NCBI GenBank assembly: GCA_025362075.1
Contig: JANYIL010000200.1
Span: 1 to 58,239 of the forward strand
Direction of reading: 5' to 3'
Source of the DNA: Chloracidobacterium sp.
Lineage (GTDB): Bacteria > Acidobacteriota > Blastocatellia > Pyrinomonadales > Pyrinomonadaceae
Length of the DNA: 58,239 nt
Under the pieces are notes generated by a model. It worked only from the letters and a program-made list of their open reading frames with translations. It did not search any database and was not told the origin of the DNA. Shown here piece after piece: positions 16,215 through 24,139 of the stretch. The stretch's first letter is position 1. Every line of letters begins with the position of its first letter. The translations under genes and the position numbers were made by a program.

Positions 16215-17786
16215 TTACTGAGCACGGTAAAGCAGATAGGTCCCTTCCTTTCGTATCATTTCGCAATTCGTGCAGGCCTGTTCAGTGCTTATGACAATCG
16301 CGCCGGGCGGCGGACGCCTGCCGTCTTCGACATGGAAAAACTCCGACGTGAACCGCGGTTCGAGCGTCGCATACCAAAGCGCATGTATATATGCGGGGCC
16401 CCAATAATTGTCGAGCAAATAGATCGGGCGCTCCGGCTCCCGGACAGCAGCGTCATAGAGCGTTTTGTACGCCGAATCGAAGACGTACCCGCGAGATGCT
16501 CCCTTTGTATAATACTCCCAGTGAAAATATGACGCTTCGACCAGCGTAAACATCAGAAGTACTATCGCCGCCACGTGTCGGATTTGCCACGGCAACGCGA
16601 CCCGGGGACGTTTCACGATCTCGTCCGATTCAGCATCCGGTTGTTGCTCCGGCTGACGCGAAGGGAGCAGCCAATCGAGCGCCGGAACCGTTAGCATAAT
16701 CAAAAAAACAGGGTATGCGATCATCCGCAGCGTATGAAATACGTCGACAGTCAGAGACGCGGGTATTACAGACGCGAATAATCCAAAAACAATAAATCGC
16801 CAATACGCATCCGTATGTTTCTTGATAATAACAACGATCAACCCGATAACTGCCAGCACGAAAACACCCAGGAAAAAACTGCCAAAAGCATCCGGTAAGT
16901 GGTGCCGCTGGTTAATATCCCCGCGATATATCATGGTGACGGGATTAAGGTCCTCGAGAAAACGCGGGATAAATTTAGAAATGATCTCGCCGTACGAACT
17001 GGTTGGCGTAATGTAGGACAAAAGATAAAATCGCGTGGTAAGGCCCGGATTATTTTTGTTAAATAAATACAGCGGTATCAGCGTCACCGCGTAAGCCAGC
17101 CACGTTGCGGCCACAGCGATAATCCGCTTTCTATTAACCGCAAAACTGATAAGCCCAAACGCGAGCAGCGGCCCCAACACCCGGCCGATCGTATAGCTGT
17201 AGGTCACGAGCGTCAACGCGAGGGCGATCGCGACGACATTCACCCAACCCCAATTCTCCTTCCGGTGCGCGCGGTAAATCGCCCACAGAAGCAGCATTAC
17301 CGCCATCGGATAAAAGAATGTTTCGAGAGCCAGACGGCCAACCTCAAAAAACCACGGCGTTATCAACGCCAGCACACCAACAATGATCCCGATTACGCGC
17401 CTACCGGAAAGCCGGGCCCCAAGCACCCCCAATAGCAGCCCCGATGAAAACATCGAGGCTGCCGCCAGCAGCCGGGCGATCACTATTCCCGGCCCAAATA
17501 GCCAGAAAACCGCCGCGAGCAAGTATATCTGCGTTGGATTGGAATACTGGGTAAAACCGCCCGAATATATCTGGAAAAAAAGTGGAAATTTCGACCCGAA
17601 TTCGCCCGCACCAGTTTTTGCGACAAGTAGCGCGTTATAACAAAGCGCCGATTCATCAACATAAAACCCCGGCGGGTTACTCGTTATTCCAAATGTATAA
17701 ATTACGAACAGAGCGACGATACCGGCGATGCATAATGCTGCATAGGTCAAATTCTCACGACTTAATTTTGAAAACAAAGAGAACAT
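16215..17786 (-). CDS. GT39-like membrane glycosyltransferase
   Basis: 523 residues from the ATG at 17786, with about 11-12 membrane spans. NPPGFYVDESALCYNA (about residues 32-47) is the 'DE' loop of the PMT/ArnT GT-C superfamily and provides the catalytic acidic residues. The YSNPTQIYLLAAVFWLFGPG repeat-like segment and RLLAAASMF match. The C-terminal soluble part ends NCEMIRKEGTYLLYRAQ. It probably transfers a sugar from polyprenyl phosphate to an unknown acceptor on the outer face of the cytoplasmic membrane. It lies just downstream of the broken GT2 gene, whose intact relatives could make the lipid-linked donor. Confidence 0.82.
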   Translation of the reverse strand: MFSLFSKLSRENLTYAALCIAGIVALFVIYTFGITSNPPGFYVDESALCYNALLVAKTGAGEFGSKFPLFFQIYSGGFTQYSNPTQIYLLAAVFWLFGPGIVIARLLAAASMFSSGLLLGVLGARLSGRRVIGIIVGVLALITPWFFEVGRLALETFFYPMAVMLLLWAIYRAHRKENWGWVNVVAIALALTLVTYSYTIGRVLGPLLAFGLISFAVNRKRIIAVAATWLAYAVTLIPLYLFNKNNPGLTTRFYLLSYITPTSSYGEIISKFIPRFLEDLNPVTMIYRGDINQRHHLPDAFGSFFLGVFVLAVIGLIVVIIKKHTDAYWRFIVFGLFASVIPASLTVDVFHTLRMIAYPVFLIMLTVPALDWLLPSRQPEQQPDAESDEIVKRPRVALPWQIRHVAAIVLLMFTLVEASYFHWEYYTKGASRGYVFDSAYKTLYDAAVREPERPIYLLDNYWGPAYIHALWYATLEPRFTSEFFHVEDGRRPPPGAIVISTEQACTNCEMIRKEGTYLLYRAQ

Positions 17787-17803
17787 TTATTCAGCAATTA
17801 GAA

Positions 17804-17938
17804 TTACGGTTTGGCTAGAGAACCCGCGCCCGCCCCAGCCAGCTCCGCACGCACATCTCGCAGCACGGCGCCGATCTGGTCAGCCTCACTAAAAACGGGC
17901 ATGACTATCGAAATGAGTTGGTTCGTTTTGTCCGTCAT
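17804..17938 (-). pseudogene. N-terminal remnant of a family 2 glycosyltransferase
   Basis: Reading from the ATG at 17938 gives 44 residues. They start MTDKTNQLISIVMPVFSEAD and continue QIGAVLRDVRAEL, the unmistakable first strand and helix of a GT2 (DPM1-like) glycosyltransferase. The frame then runs into AGAGAGSLAKP and a stop at 17804. An intact enzyme would have 230 or more residues, so over 80% is missing. It sits 17 bases upstream of the GT39-like gene and may now only act as its leader. The break could be a deletion associated with the neighbouring toxin-antitoxin pair. Confidence 0.75.
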
Positions 17939-18021
17939 CGTCAGCTACTCAATTTCAATTCTGCTCCAGCAAATGTCAGGTTCTGCGATGTCCGACCGCA
18001 CACGAGGTGAAATCTCGTTTA

Positions 18022-18339
18022 TTATTTTTGACTCTTATCAGACTGATTCATAAACGCCCCGACAATTCGAATAACGAGAACGTCTGGATCCTTTATAAGA
18101 AACAAAACCCTATATCGCCCCGCTATCAGATGGCGAACCTCCTGATCAAATTCCAAACTTTCGGGGGCTATCGAATATGCGAGAGGTATTGTTGAAAGGC
18201 GCAATTTAATGTACTGCACCATCTCATCGAACCACTTACCCGCGCGGTCGGCGCCCCAGTTCTCGATACCCCATTCCAAAGATACACCGAGGTCATCGAA
18301 AGCGTTGTCGCTAAGCTTTACAGAGTACTTGCTTTCCAT
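18022..18339 (-). CDS. RelE/ParE-family toxin
   Basis: 105 residues from the ATG at 18339. The order of elements fits ParE-type toxins: an N-terminal strand YSVKLSDNAFDDLGVSLEW, then a helix, then VRHLIAGRYRVLFLIKDPDVLVIRIVGAF with the Arg-Tyr-Arg strand. It starts 8 bases after the Phd-like antitoxin, so the two are an operon. Whether it poisons gyrase (ParE) or cuts mRNA (RelE) cannot be decided from sequence. Confidence 0.85.
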   Translation of the reverse strand: MESKYSVKLSDNAFDDLGVSLEWGIENWGADRAGKWFDEMVQYIKLRLSTIPLAYSIAPESLEFDQEVRHLIAGRYRVLFLIKDPDVLVIRIVGAFMNQSDKSQK

Positions 18340-18347
18340 CCTGAGTA

Positions 18348-18647
18348 CTAGGAAGGTAGATATTTATCCCTTATTTTCGCCGAGGCCTCATCAATCGAAA
18401 TCCATTTATCTGAATTATCAATATCCTTCAAACCCTCACGGAGAGCAGCAACAGTTTCCCAATATTCCTGATCCCTGACTATTGATTGATACATCGCGGG
18501 GTCTTGTATTACGACCGCAGGCTTGCCATTTACAGTTAGCACCAGAGGACGCTTGGTTTTCTGGACTTGTTTGATCAATCTGGAAGCATTTTTCTTAAAC
18601 TCGCTCAAGGTTTGGATATCTTCTATAAAATTCATACTTAATAGCAT
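18348..18647 (-). CDS. Phd/YefM-type antitoxin
   Basis: 99 residues from the ATG at 18647 (an ATG at 18635, MNFIEDIQTLSEF, is an equally possible start). The N-terminal half, DIQTLSEFKKNASRLIKQVQKTKRPLVLTVNGKPAVVIQDP, is the classic Phd/YefM fold that binds DNA as a dimer. The C-terminal acidic part would wrap the toxin. It precedes the ParE-like toxin by 8 bases. Autorepression is expected for the family, but no clear operator palindrome was identified upstream. Confidence 0.88.
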   Translation of the reverse strand: MLLSMNFIEDIQTLSEFKKNASRLIKQVQKTKRPLVLTVNGKPAVVIQDPAMYQSIVRDQEYWETVAALREGLKDIDNSDKWISIDEASAKIRDKYLPS

Positions 18648-18683
18648 ATCAAATTCAGACCTTATTTCAATACTTCTTTTAAG

Positions 18684-19979
18684 CTAAGCAGCATAAATCT
18701 TCAGCTTAAATTCGTCATTCGCGATATAGATTTCCGGCTTACGGCCCGAAAATCGGTTCGATTGCCTCAGGATCATCGGCAGGCCGCCATGCGGGACGTT
18801 TATGCCGTATTCGCGGCGGGTGAAGATCGCGCATATCTGCGGGTTGAGCCGCTGGGTGATGCCGTAGCGGATCGCCCGCGAGGCGGGTGGCGAAAACCCA
18901 TTCGTCCGGCGCGGGTTGATAAACTCGATGGCGTTGTCGTAAATATTGATCCGTGTCCGAATTTCGCGAAGAGCGAGATCGCGGTGCATCAGGGTGTTAA
19001 TGATCGCCTCGCTCACCGAGTAGAAATGGTAATGGCTGCGGGGCTTTACAACCGCGTCGGTCACGAGCGTCAATTTCTTTTTCGGCCGCTCCTTGCCGAG
19101 ATCGCTGTAACGTTTGACAAAATCGAGGATCGCTTCATATTGCGTCAGCATATTGCCCTTGACCTCGACCGCCTCGATCAATTGCGCCGTTCCGTTGTCA
19201 CCCGAAAAACGCGCTACCGTCACGTTCGAACGCGGGATCAATTCGGCAACACGCTCGTTTTTGCCAAAAAGCAGCAAAGCCGCGACCGTCGGGAAAAACT
19301 CATCGGCGTTACCCACTGCGAGCAGCAGGTCCTTTCGCAAAAAATCGCTGGTATTGTAAAGACTCAAATTAGGAGCGTTGTCATCAAAACCGCTCGCAAA
19401 GCTCCACAGCAAAGCGTCGTCAAAATCTTCTTCCGAGACGTCCTGGAGTGGAATATTCTCAAACCCCAGCGGCCTGACCTCGTCGAGCCAAAGCGACAAT
19501 TCTTCCCGCGCAACCTCGCGTTTTTCGGCCCCAAACCGCAGATAAAACCGCCCGTCCTTCGTTCTATATGGCCGACGCTTGCCGTCAATATCGAGCGCGA
19601 CTATCCGCTTGCCGCTGTCAAACGCGATCGTCTCAAGTATCGGCACGATCGGCGGCACGATGTCTTCGCGGCAGATGCGGGCGAGCTCCTGCTGGACCCA
19701 TTCGGGATTGCTGACGCCCTCGATCCGCAGCTGGTCGTTGACGCCAAATATGATCGTCCCGCCATCGGTATTCGCGAGCGCGACGATCCCCTGCATGATC
19801 CGCTCGCTGTTCGAGAGCTTGACCTTGAGCTCGAGATACGTATCTTCACCGCCCCGGATCAGGCGCAGCAACTCGGTGCGGGTCGTCGATTGGGTTGGCT
19901 GATTTAAAAGATATTCCTGAAAGGTCGGATCGTCGGAAGACTCGAAACGGGGGCTGTGACGAAATTTTCTTCGCGGCAT
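18684..19979 (-). CDS. Schlafen AlbA_2 domain / putative ATP-binding transcriptional regulator
   Basis: 431 residues from the ATG at 19979. The AlbA_2 module lies at about residues 45-160 (EDTYLELKVKLSNSERIMQGIVALANTDGGTIIFGVND). It is followed by an RFGAEKREV segment and a C-terminal GHKL-like region with SEAIINTLMHRDLALREIRTRINIYDN and IEFINPRRTNGF. This is the RecG-like/ATP-binding regulator arrangement commonly annotated as 'helix-turn-helix or ATP-binding protein'. Such proteins occur beside defence and mobile genes. Here it follows a Phd/ParE pair. The specific role is unknown. Confidence 0.8.
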   Translation of the reverse strand: MPRRKFRHSPRFESSDDPTFQEYLLNQPTQSTTRTELLRLIRGGEDTYLELKVKLSNSERIMQGIVALANTDGGTIIFGVNDQLRIEGVSNPEWVQQELARICREDIVPPIVPILETIAFDSGKRIVALDIDGKRRPYRTKDGRFYLRFGAEKREVAREELSLWLDEVRPLGFENIPLQDVSEEDFDDALLWSFASGFDDNAPNLSLYNTSDFLRKDLLLAVGNADEFFPTVAALLLFGKNERVAELIPRSNVTVARFSGDNGTAQLIEAVEVKGNMLTQYEAILDFVKRYSDLGKERPKKKLTLVTDAVVKPRSHYHFYSVSEAIINTLMHRDLALREIRTRINIYDNAIEFINPRRTNGFSPPASRAIRYGITQRLNPQICAIFTRREYGINVPHGGLPMILRQSNRFSGRKPEIYIANDEFKLKIYAA

Positions 19980-20188
19980 CAGTTTTTCGCGTACAATTTA
20001 TGTCAAGACGGCGACGCATGTATCCGCCCGAATGTCTGCGGGAAACATTACTGGTGTCAAAAATCCAACAAGGCTATTGAAACATTGAACGCGCGAAAAG
20101 TAAACATCCATGAGGTCACGGGGTAGCGTCTTATTTTGCGAAGTATATTCTGCCCAACACGACATTTTAAATTGAACGACTTAGCAAA

Positions 20189-20270
20189 CTCTGCGTCTTT
20201 CTCAGCGATCTCTGCGTTATAACCCAATTTAACGCAGAGGCCGCAGAGTATTTCGCAGAGTACGCAGAGA
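20189..20270. repeat. Palindromic repeat, CTCTGCGT family (copy 1), in a 405-base spacer
   Basis: The left arm carries CTCTGCGTCTTTCTCAGCGA-type sequence and the right arm the complementary ACGCAGAG units (to 20270). It lies in the gene-free stretch 19980-20384, which also holds the hairpin at 20313. A second copy is at 53046-53138. Confidence 0.75.
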
Positions 20271-20312
20271 GCCTTTTTCGATGGATTTATGACAGCTCAA
20301 ATTACGACACGA

Positions 20313-20342
20313 CCGGTCAGGGAGTAGCGACCGGGGTTTTTT
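20313..20342 (+). terminator. Hairpin with T-tract upstream of the threonine dehydratase gene
   Basis: CCGGTC (20313-20318) pairs with GACCGG (20329-20334) across a 10-base loop and is followed by TTTTTT (20337-20342). No plus-strand gene ends nearby, so it may be a dispersed repeat (GGGAGTAGCGACCGG) rather than a working terminator. Similar bases occur at the 3' end of the dehydratase gene. Confidence 0.4.
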
Positions 20343-20384
20343 CGAGTTACACTGCACACATCAGCAAAAGGAGAGTCACGACGG

Positions 20385-21413
20385 ATGTTATCAATTGCCG
20401 ATATCAATGAAGCCCGAACGACGATCGCGGGTTCTGCGATCCGAACACCGCTTGTAAGGCTAAACGTGCCGGACGCGCCGGCCGAGATCTATTTAAAACT
20501 TGAAAACCTGCAGCCCATCGGCTCGTTCAAGATCCGCGGTGCGGCGAACGCCATGGGTCATATGTCGCCTGAGACGCTGTCGCACGGCGTTCTTACGGCG
20601 TCGGCGGGAAACATGGCACAGGGCGTGGCGTGGCAGGCTCGCAAACTCGGCATTCCATGCACGGTCGTGGCTCCCGAAACCGCACCCGAAACAAAGATCC
20701 GTGCCATCGAACGCCTCGGCGGACGGGTCATCAAGGCCCCGCACGAAGTGTGGTGGCGGGCATTCGAAGAACGCTCTTTCCCCGGCGAAGACGGCGCCTT
20801 CATTCACGCATTCGACGATCCCTACGTAATGGCCGGCAACGGAACGATCGCCCTTGAAATAATGGAAGACCTGCCCGACGTTGACGCCATCGTCGTCCCA
20901 TGGGGTGGCGGAGGCCTCGCCTGCGGCATCGCCGCCGCGATGCGTGAACTAAAACCGTCGTGCAAAATCTACGCCGCCGAAGTCGCGACCGCGGCCCCGC
21001 TCGGGCCGTCGATGGCCGCCGGTTCGCCGCAGACAGCCGATTACCAACCGTCGTTTGTCGATGGGATCGGTGCCCGGACCGTATTTCCGCAAATGCTCGC
21101 TCTCGCCCAAACGCTCCTCGACGGAGCCCTCGTCGCCGAACTCGAAGAAGTCTCCTCTGCCCTCCGCCTCATCGCCGAACGCAACCGCGTCATCGCCGAG
21201 GGAGCCGGAGCAACCCCCGTCGCCTGTGTCCTCCGTGCGTTCGGTAACACCAAGAAGGGTGGTTTCTCTGCGGGCCATTCCTCAACTGTTCACCGTTCAC
21301 CGTTCACTGTTCACTCTAAGATCGTCTGCATCGTCTCCGGCGGCAATATCGACTTCGACAAACTCTGCTCGATCCTCACCGCGTCAGAACTGGGAGCGAT
21401 AGCGACTGGGTAA
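20385..21413 (+). CDS. Threonine/serine dehydratase-like PLP enzyme
   Basis: 342 residues, fold-type II PLP enzyme. The PLP lysine is K49 in GSFKIRGA, and the phosphate loop is WGGGGLACG near 174-182. LTASAGNMAQGVAWQARKLG contains the substrate-binding SxGN motif. It probably deaminates threonine or serine to a 2-oxo acid; it is shorter than biosynthetic IlvA because the ACT domain is absent. An insertion (SSTVHRSPFTVHS) encoded by GTTCAC repeats lies before KIVCIVSGGN, and the last residues resemble another dispersed repeat. A second copy of the C-terminal coding segment lies at 22239-22382. Confidence 0.88.
   Translation: MLSIADINEARTTIAGSAIRTPLVRLNVPDAPAEIYLKLENLQPIGSFKIRGAANAMGHMSPETLSHGVLTASAGNMAQGVAWQARKLGIPCTVVAPETAPETKIRAIERLGGRVIKAPHEVWWRAFEERSFPGEDGAFIHAFDDPYVMAGNGTIALEIMEDLPDVDAIVVPWGGGGLACGIAAAMRELKPSCKIYAAEVATAAPLGPSMAAGSPQTADYQPSFVDGIGARTVFPQMLALAQTLLDGALVAELEEVSSALRLIAERNRVIAEGAGATPVACVLRAFGNTKKGGFSAGHSSTVHRSPFTVHSKIVCIVSGGNIDFDKLCSILTASELGAIATG
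21288..21314 (+). repeat. GTTCAC tandem repeat inside the dehydratase gene
   Basis: Four GTTCAC units at 7-base spacing (21288, 21295, 21302, 21309) are translated as part of STVHRSPFTVHS. The same unit makes the palindromic cluster at 13303-13421. The duplicated gene end at 22239 lacks it. Confidence 0.8.
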
Positions 21414-21483
21414 TCCGTATTGGACTCACTATCGAAAGCCGAAATGTAATCAAACGCCTTCTGTTGTCTTTACGTGATACATA

Positions 21484-21933
21484 TCAGAGTTCCTCGACGC
21501 GCCTCAAAAAATCGGCGGGCTTCAATATTTCAAACTTGAACTTTTTCTTTTCGAGATCGGAAATATCCAATAAGTCGCGGTCGAGAGTAATCAGAAATTT
21601 GGCTTTACCAGCAATAGCGGTCGCGAGTACAAAATTGTCGTCATCATCGCGACTTGAGGTTGGAATTGTGCCTGGGCGCACGTGGGTCACAATCGGGTAT
21701 GTCGCCAGCAAAGTTTTCATATTTTCGATTCTTTTCTCTGATACCGAGAGCCTTTCCAAAACACCGAAATATTCCTCGGTCATCTCCCGGCTGGCAATCA
21801 GTTGGAGTTTTCTCAAGTCGCGCCACAAATGGAAAATGCGCGAAATTGCCGACTTTGAACTACGGCTCAGGTAATAACCGATGACGATGTTTGTATCCAA
21901 AACAACCGGAACTCTCTCTTTACGCGGAGGCAC
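21484..21933 (-). CDS. PIN-domain toxin
   Basis: 149 residues from the ATG at 21933. VPVVLDTNIVIGYYLS carries the first Asp (residue 13), EMTEEYFGVLERL the conserved Glu, SRDDDDNFVLATAI the central acidic cluster, and LITLDRDLLDI the last Asp. This is the PIN_3-type 'putative toxin component' pattern of a VapC-like ribonuclease. It overlaps the upstream RHH-like gene by 14 bases. The pair lies between the dehydratase gene and a duplicated fragment of that gene's 3' end. Confidence 0.87.
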   Translation of the reverse strand: MPPRKERVPVVLDTNIVIGYYLSRSSKSAISRIFHLWRDLRKLQLIASREMTEEYFGVLERLSVSEKRIENMKTLLATYPIVTHVRPGTIPTSSRDDDDNFVLATAIAGKAKFLITLDRDLLDISDLEKKKFKFEILKPADFLRRVEEL

Positions 21934-22168
21934 GATTATTTTTCTTCTCCAACCGGTATTTTTTAACGAGATCTACGGCGTCGGCATCCGTATAGCCGCT
22001 CTTCAACGCGTCCTTTCTTATTTTGCGGTCGAGATTTTGATGTTCCCAGATTTGCAGCGTCTCACGAATATATTCGGTCATTAGCCTCATCGGGTTCCGC
22101 CGATTTTTCTTCGCCGCCGATTCAAATTCACTCCAGAGGTCTTTATCGATCGTGATTTGCTCTTTCAT
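21920..22168 (-). CDS. Ribbon-helix-helix-like antitoxin
   Basis: 82 residues from the ATG at 22168, preceded by GGAG seven bases upstream; a TTG five codons earlier is rejected. KEQITIDKDLWSEFESAAKKNRRNPMRLMTEYIRETL has the strand-helix-helix pattern of a CopG/RHH DNA-binding protein. The C-terminal half (DADAVDLVKKYRLEKKNNRASA) would contact the PIN toxin, whose start it overlaps by 14 bases. Family assignment is by pattern only, but antitoxin order and coupling support it. Confidence 0.78.
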   Translation of the reverse strand: MKEQITIDKDLWSEFESAAKKNRRNPMRLMTEYIRETLQIWEHQNLDRKIRKDALKSGYTDADAVDLVKKYRLEKKNNRASA

Positions 22169-22238
22169 ACGAAACTCTCCCAATTCTTATTCAGTTTATC
22201 ACTCATCCCACCGCTTTTTGAATTTTTTTGATTTTGAG

Positions 22239-22382
22239 GATAGCAACCCCGTCGCCTGCTCCATCTCCGACAAAGCCGGCTGCGGCAAAATAGTGTGCAT
22301 CGTCTCCGGCGGCAATATCGATTTTGATAAACTTTGCGCGATCCTCACCAAGTCAGCAGCGACTGGATTCCGTGTCATCTAG
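22239..22382 (+). pseudogene. Orphan 3' end of a threonine dehydratase gene
   Basis: The bases encode SNPVACSISDKAGCGKIVCIVSGGNIDFDKLCAILTKSAATGF. This closely matches the C-terminus of the dehydratase at 20385-21413 (TPVACV...KIVCIVSGGNIDFDKLCSILTASE), with many silent differences. No start codon or N-terminal catalytic part precedes it. It lacks the GTTCAC insertion seen in the full gene. It is either a relic of a tandem dehydratase copy or the gene's original end, displaced when the PIN/RHH pair arrived. It overlaps the end of the convergent XRE gene by 8 bases. Confidence 0.8.
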
Positions 22383-22683
22383 CAGTATTTCTTTTGTTCT
22401 TACCGAAGCTCTTTTCATCGCTTGGGATCATATCCGGCAGATTATAGGCGTCATCTACCAGAACTTCTAAATAAACATTGGCCAGGTTGGAATAGGCGTA
22501 AAGCACTAATAATGGCGGTTCGCGTACTCCCAGCTCAAATCCCGAAATACTGCTCCGATTGATACTCGAATCCTGGTATCCCAGTTTTATCAGAATCCCG
22601 TCTTGAGATAATCCGAGGGCTTCTCTGATCCGTTTCAGTTTTTCGGCCAACCTTAAAGGTTTTTCTCGAGAAGCCCTGCCCAT
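22375..22683 (-). CDS. XRE-family helix-turn-helix regulator
   Basis: 102 residues from the ATG at 22683. The Cro/C1-type unit spans about residues 12-65: AEKLKRIREALGLSQDGILIKLGYQDSSINRSSISGFELGVREPPLLVLYAYS. The tail ends with KSFGKNKRNTAR. No partner gene is attached. Two palindromes upstream (22693-22705 and 22736-22753) could be its operators. It may control itself and the divergent secreted-protein gene at 22861. Confidence 0.82.
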   Translation of the reverse strand: MGRASREKPLRLAEKLKRIREALGLSQDGILIKLGYQDSSINRSSISGFELGVREPPLLVLYAYSNLANVYLEVLVDDAYNLPDMIPSDEKSFGKNKRNTAR

Positions 22684-22692
22684 AACAAAGTT

Positions 22693-22705
22693 GTAACCCT
22701 GTTAC
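22693..22705. promoter_or_regulatory. Palindrome next to the XRE start codon
   Basis: GTAAC-CCT-GTTAC, 10 bases before the XRE ATG (22683), is a likely position for autorepression. There is no experimental link. Confidence 0.4.
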
Positions 22706-22735
22706 GGCGTGCGTTCTTGTTCAGACAATTGAAAA

Positions 22736-22753
22736 TAGCACTAATTAGTGCTA
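22736..22753. promoter_or_regulatory. Perfect 18-base palindrome between divergent genes
   Basis: TAGCACTAATTAGTGCTA reads the same on both strands. It lies 53 bases from the XRE start and 107 bases before the secreted-protein gene. It is a good candidate operator for the XRE protein. Confidence 0.5.
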
Positions 22754-22860
22754 CGCTTCACGCAATTATGGTTGGGTAGTTCGGAGGCTGCCGTGAAACG
22801 AGCCCCTGGCAGGCTTTACCTCGCCCTTTAGTTAGCACTCTAATCAATGTAGGAGGCACA

Positions 22861-23991
22861 ATGAAAACTTTATTAATTCTCGCAAGTATGATGGTCGTTC
22901 TTTTTCTAGCCATACCGTATAAAATAAATGCCCAAGAAAGAAAACCAATTACAAACGCTGATGTCGTCAATATGGTAAAGGCCGAATTGCCGGAAAGTAA
23001 TATCATTAAGGCAATCCAGCAATCCATTACAAACTTTGACATGTCTCCTCAAGGGCTTATCGAACTAACTAAGCAGGGTGTAAGTTCAAAAATAATTGAT
23101 GCAATGCAGCAGGCAGGAGCACTAACACCAACTCAAACACCACAACCGCAGACAAACAATCCAGTCTCTAATCAGCTAGCCCTCGCTAATGGAATGGGAA
23201 TGGGCGAGGTAGTATTTATAGATGCTGCGGGCCGGACAGAGATGAAAATTACCAACGGCGAAATTCCCTTTAAGATCGGATTGAAGGATATTGTTCCTTT
23301 TGGTTCAAGTAAAACGATGCGAGAATTCAAGGGAAATCGAGCCAAGCTCCGCACCACAACAACCTCTCTTACCTTTGAAGTGAGCGCTTTAAACAATCGC
23401 TATGTAAACGAGCAAATTGGTCTTGTTATACTTACACCAAAATCGGATATACGCGAAATTCAAGTTGGAAAAGAGGCAAATGGTTTAGGTAAGGATTCGA
23501 GCGGTTTTAGAAAGCAGGATGTAGCCCGAATCGAAATAACAGAAATTAAGGAACAAAGTGCGCCGGGATCATTCTATAAACGATATAGCATTAAGCCAGT
23601 AAATCCCTTGCCGCCAGGAGAGTATGCGTTGATAGCAAATGGAACCTACTATGCCTTTGGCGTTGATCCTGTAATGGTCGCTTCGAGCGAGGCCAGGATC
23701 AAGTGGACGAACGCTCCAAAGCTACTCATAGGTAGTTGGCGATTTGACAACAGCGTAATAACCTATAATGCGGATGGAACAAAAATTGACACATATGACA
23801 GCGGCAACTCCTCGAAGGGCGTATGGTCAATTGATGGAGATATTATCACTCTGGGAATTGCTGAGTCTAATGGGAAACGATTAGAAGCGAACCGGCAATC
23901 CCAATTCCAAATTATCGAACTCACTGCAGAAAATTTCGTATCGAAGGGGACCGACGGAAAGCAATGGCGTGCAGTCAGGGTCAAGAAATAG
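22861..23991 (+). CDS. Secreted hypothetical protein
   Basis: 376 residues; GGAGG lies a few bases before the ATG. The signal peptide ends near NAQE (residues 28-31). ITNADVVNMVKAELPESNIIKAIQQSITNFDMSPQGLIELTKQGVSSKIIDAMQ is an amphipathic N-terminal module I associate with Acidobacteria. A Thr/Pro/Gln linker follows, then a region of about 150 residues rich in strands. A C-terminal domain with SWRFDNSVITYNADGTKIDTY and GVWSIDGDIITLG resembles lipocalin-like 'new allele/DUF' repeats. The gene is visibly more AT-rich than its neighbours, suggesting transfer. Function unknown; probably exported. Confidence 0.7.
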   Translation: MKTLLILASMMVVLFLAIPYKINAQERKPITNADVVNMVKAELPESNIIKAIQQSITNFDMSPQGLIELTKQGVSSKIIDAMQQAGALTPTQTPQPQTNNPVSNQLALANGMGMGEVVFIDAAGRTEMKITNGEIPFKIGLKDIVPFGSSKTMREFKGNRAKLRTTTTSLTFEVSALNNRYVNEQIGLVILTPKSDIREIQVGKEANGLGKDSSGFRKQDVARIEITEIKEQSAPGSFYKRYSIKPVNPLPPGEYALIANGTYYAFGVDPVMVASSEARIKWTNAPKLLIGSWRFDNSVITYNADGTKIDTYDSGNSSKGVWSIDGDIITLGIAESNGKRLEANRQSQFQIIELTAENFVSKGTDGKQWRAVRVKK

Positions 23992-24139
23992 AGCAAAGGA
24001 AGTCTGATCCGACTCGCGTTCAATAGATCTCTGCCAACAACGCCGCTCGATGTACGGAAAATCGGCTAAAGTTGCCTTGAAACCGCTGACCACTAATATT
24101 CTTTACTTTCAACACAATGTTCCTCATAATTATTTCGAT

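Noticed and set aside
18762-19907. Plus-strand frame of 381 residues opposite the AlbA-domain gene
   Set aside because: Long only because the sense gene is GC-rich. The predicted protein is Arg/His-rich with no motif, while the minus strand carries the AlbA_2 domain.
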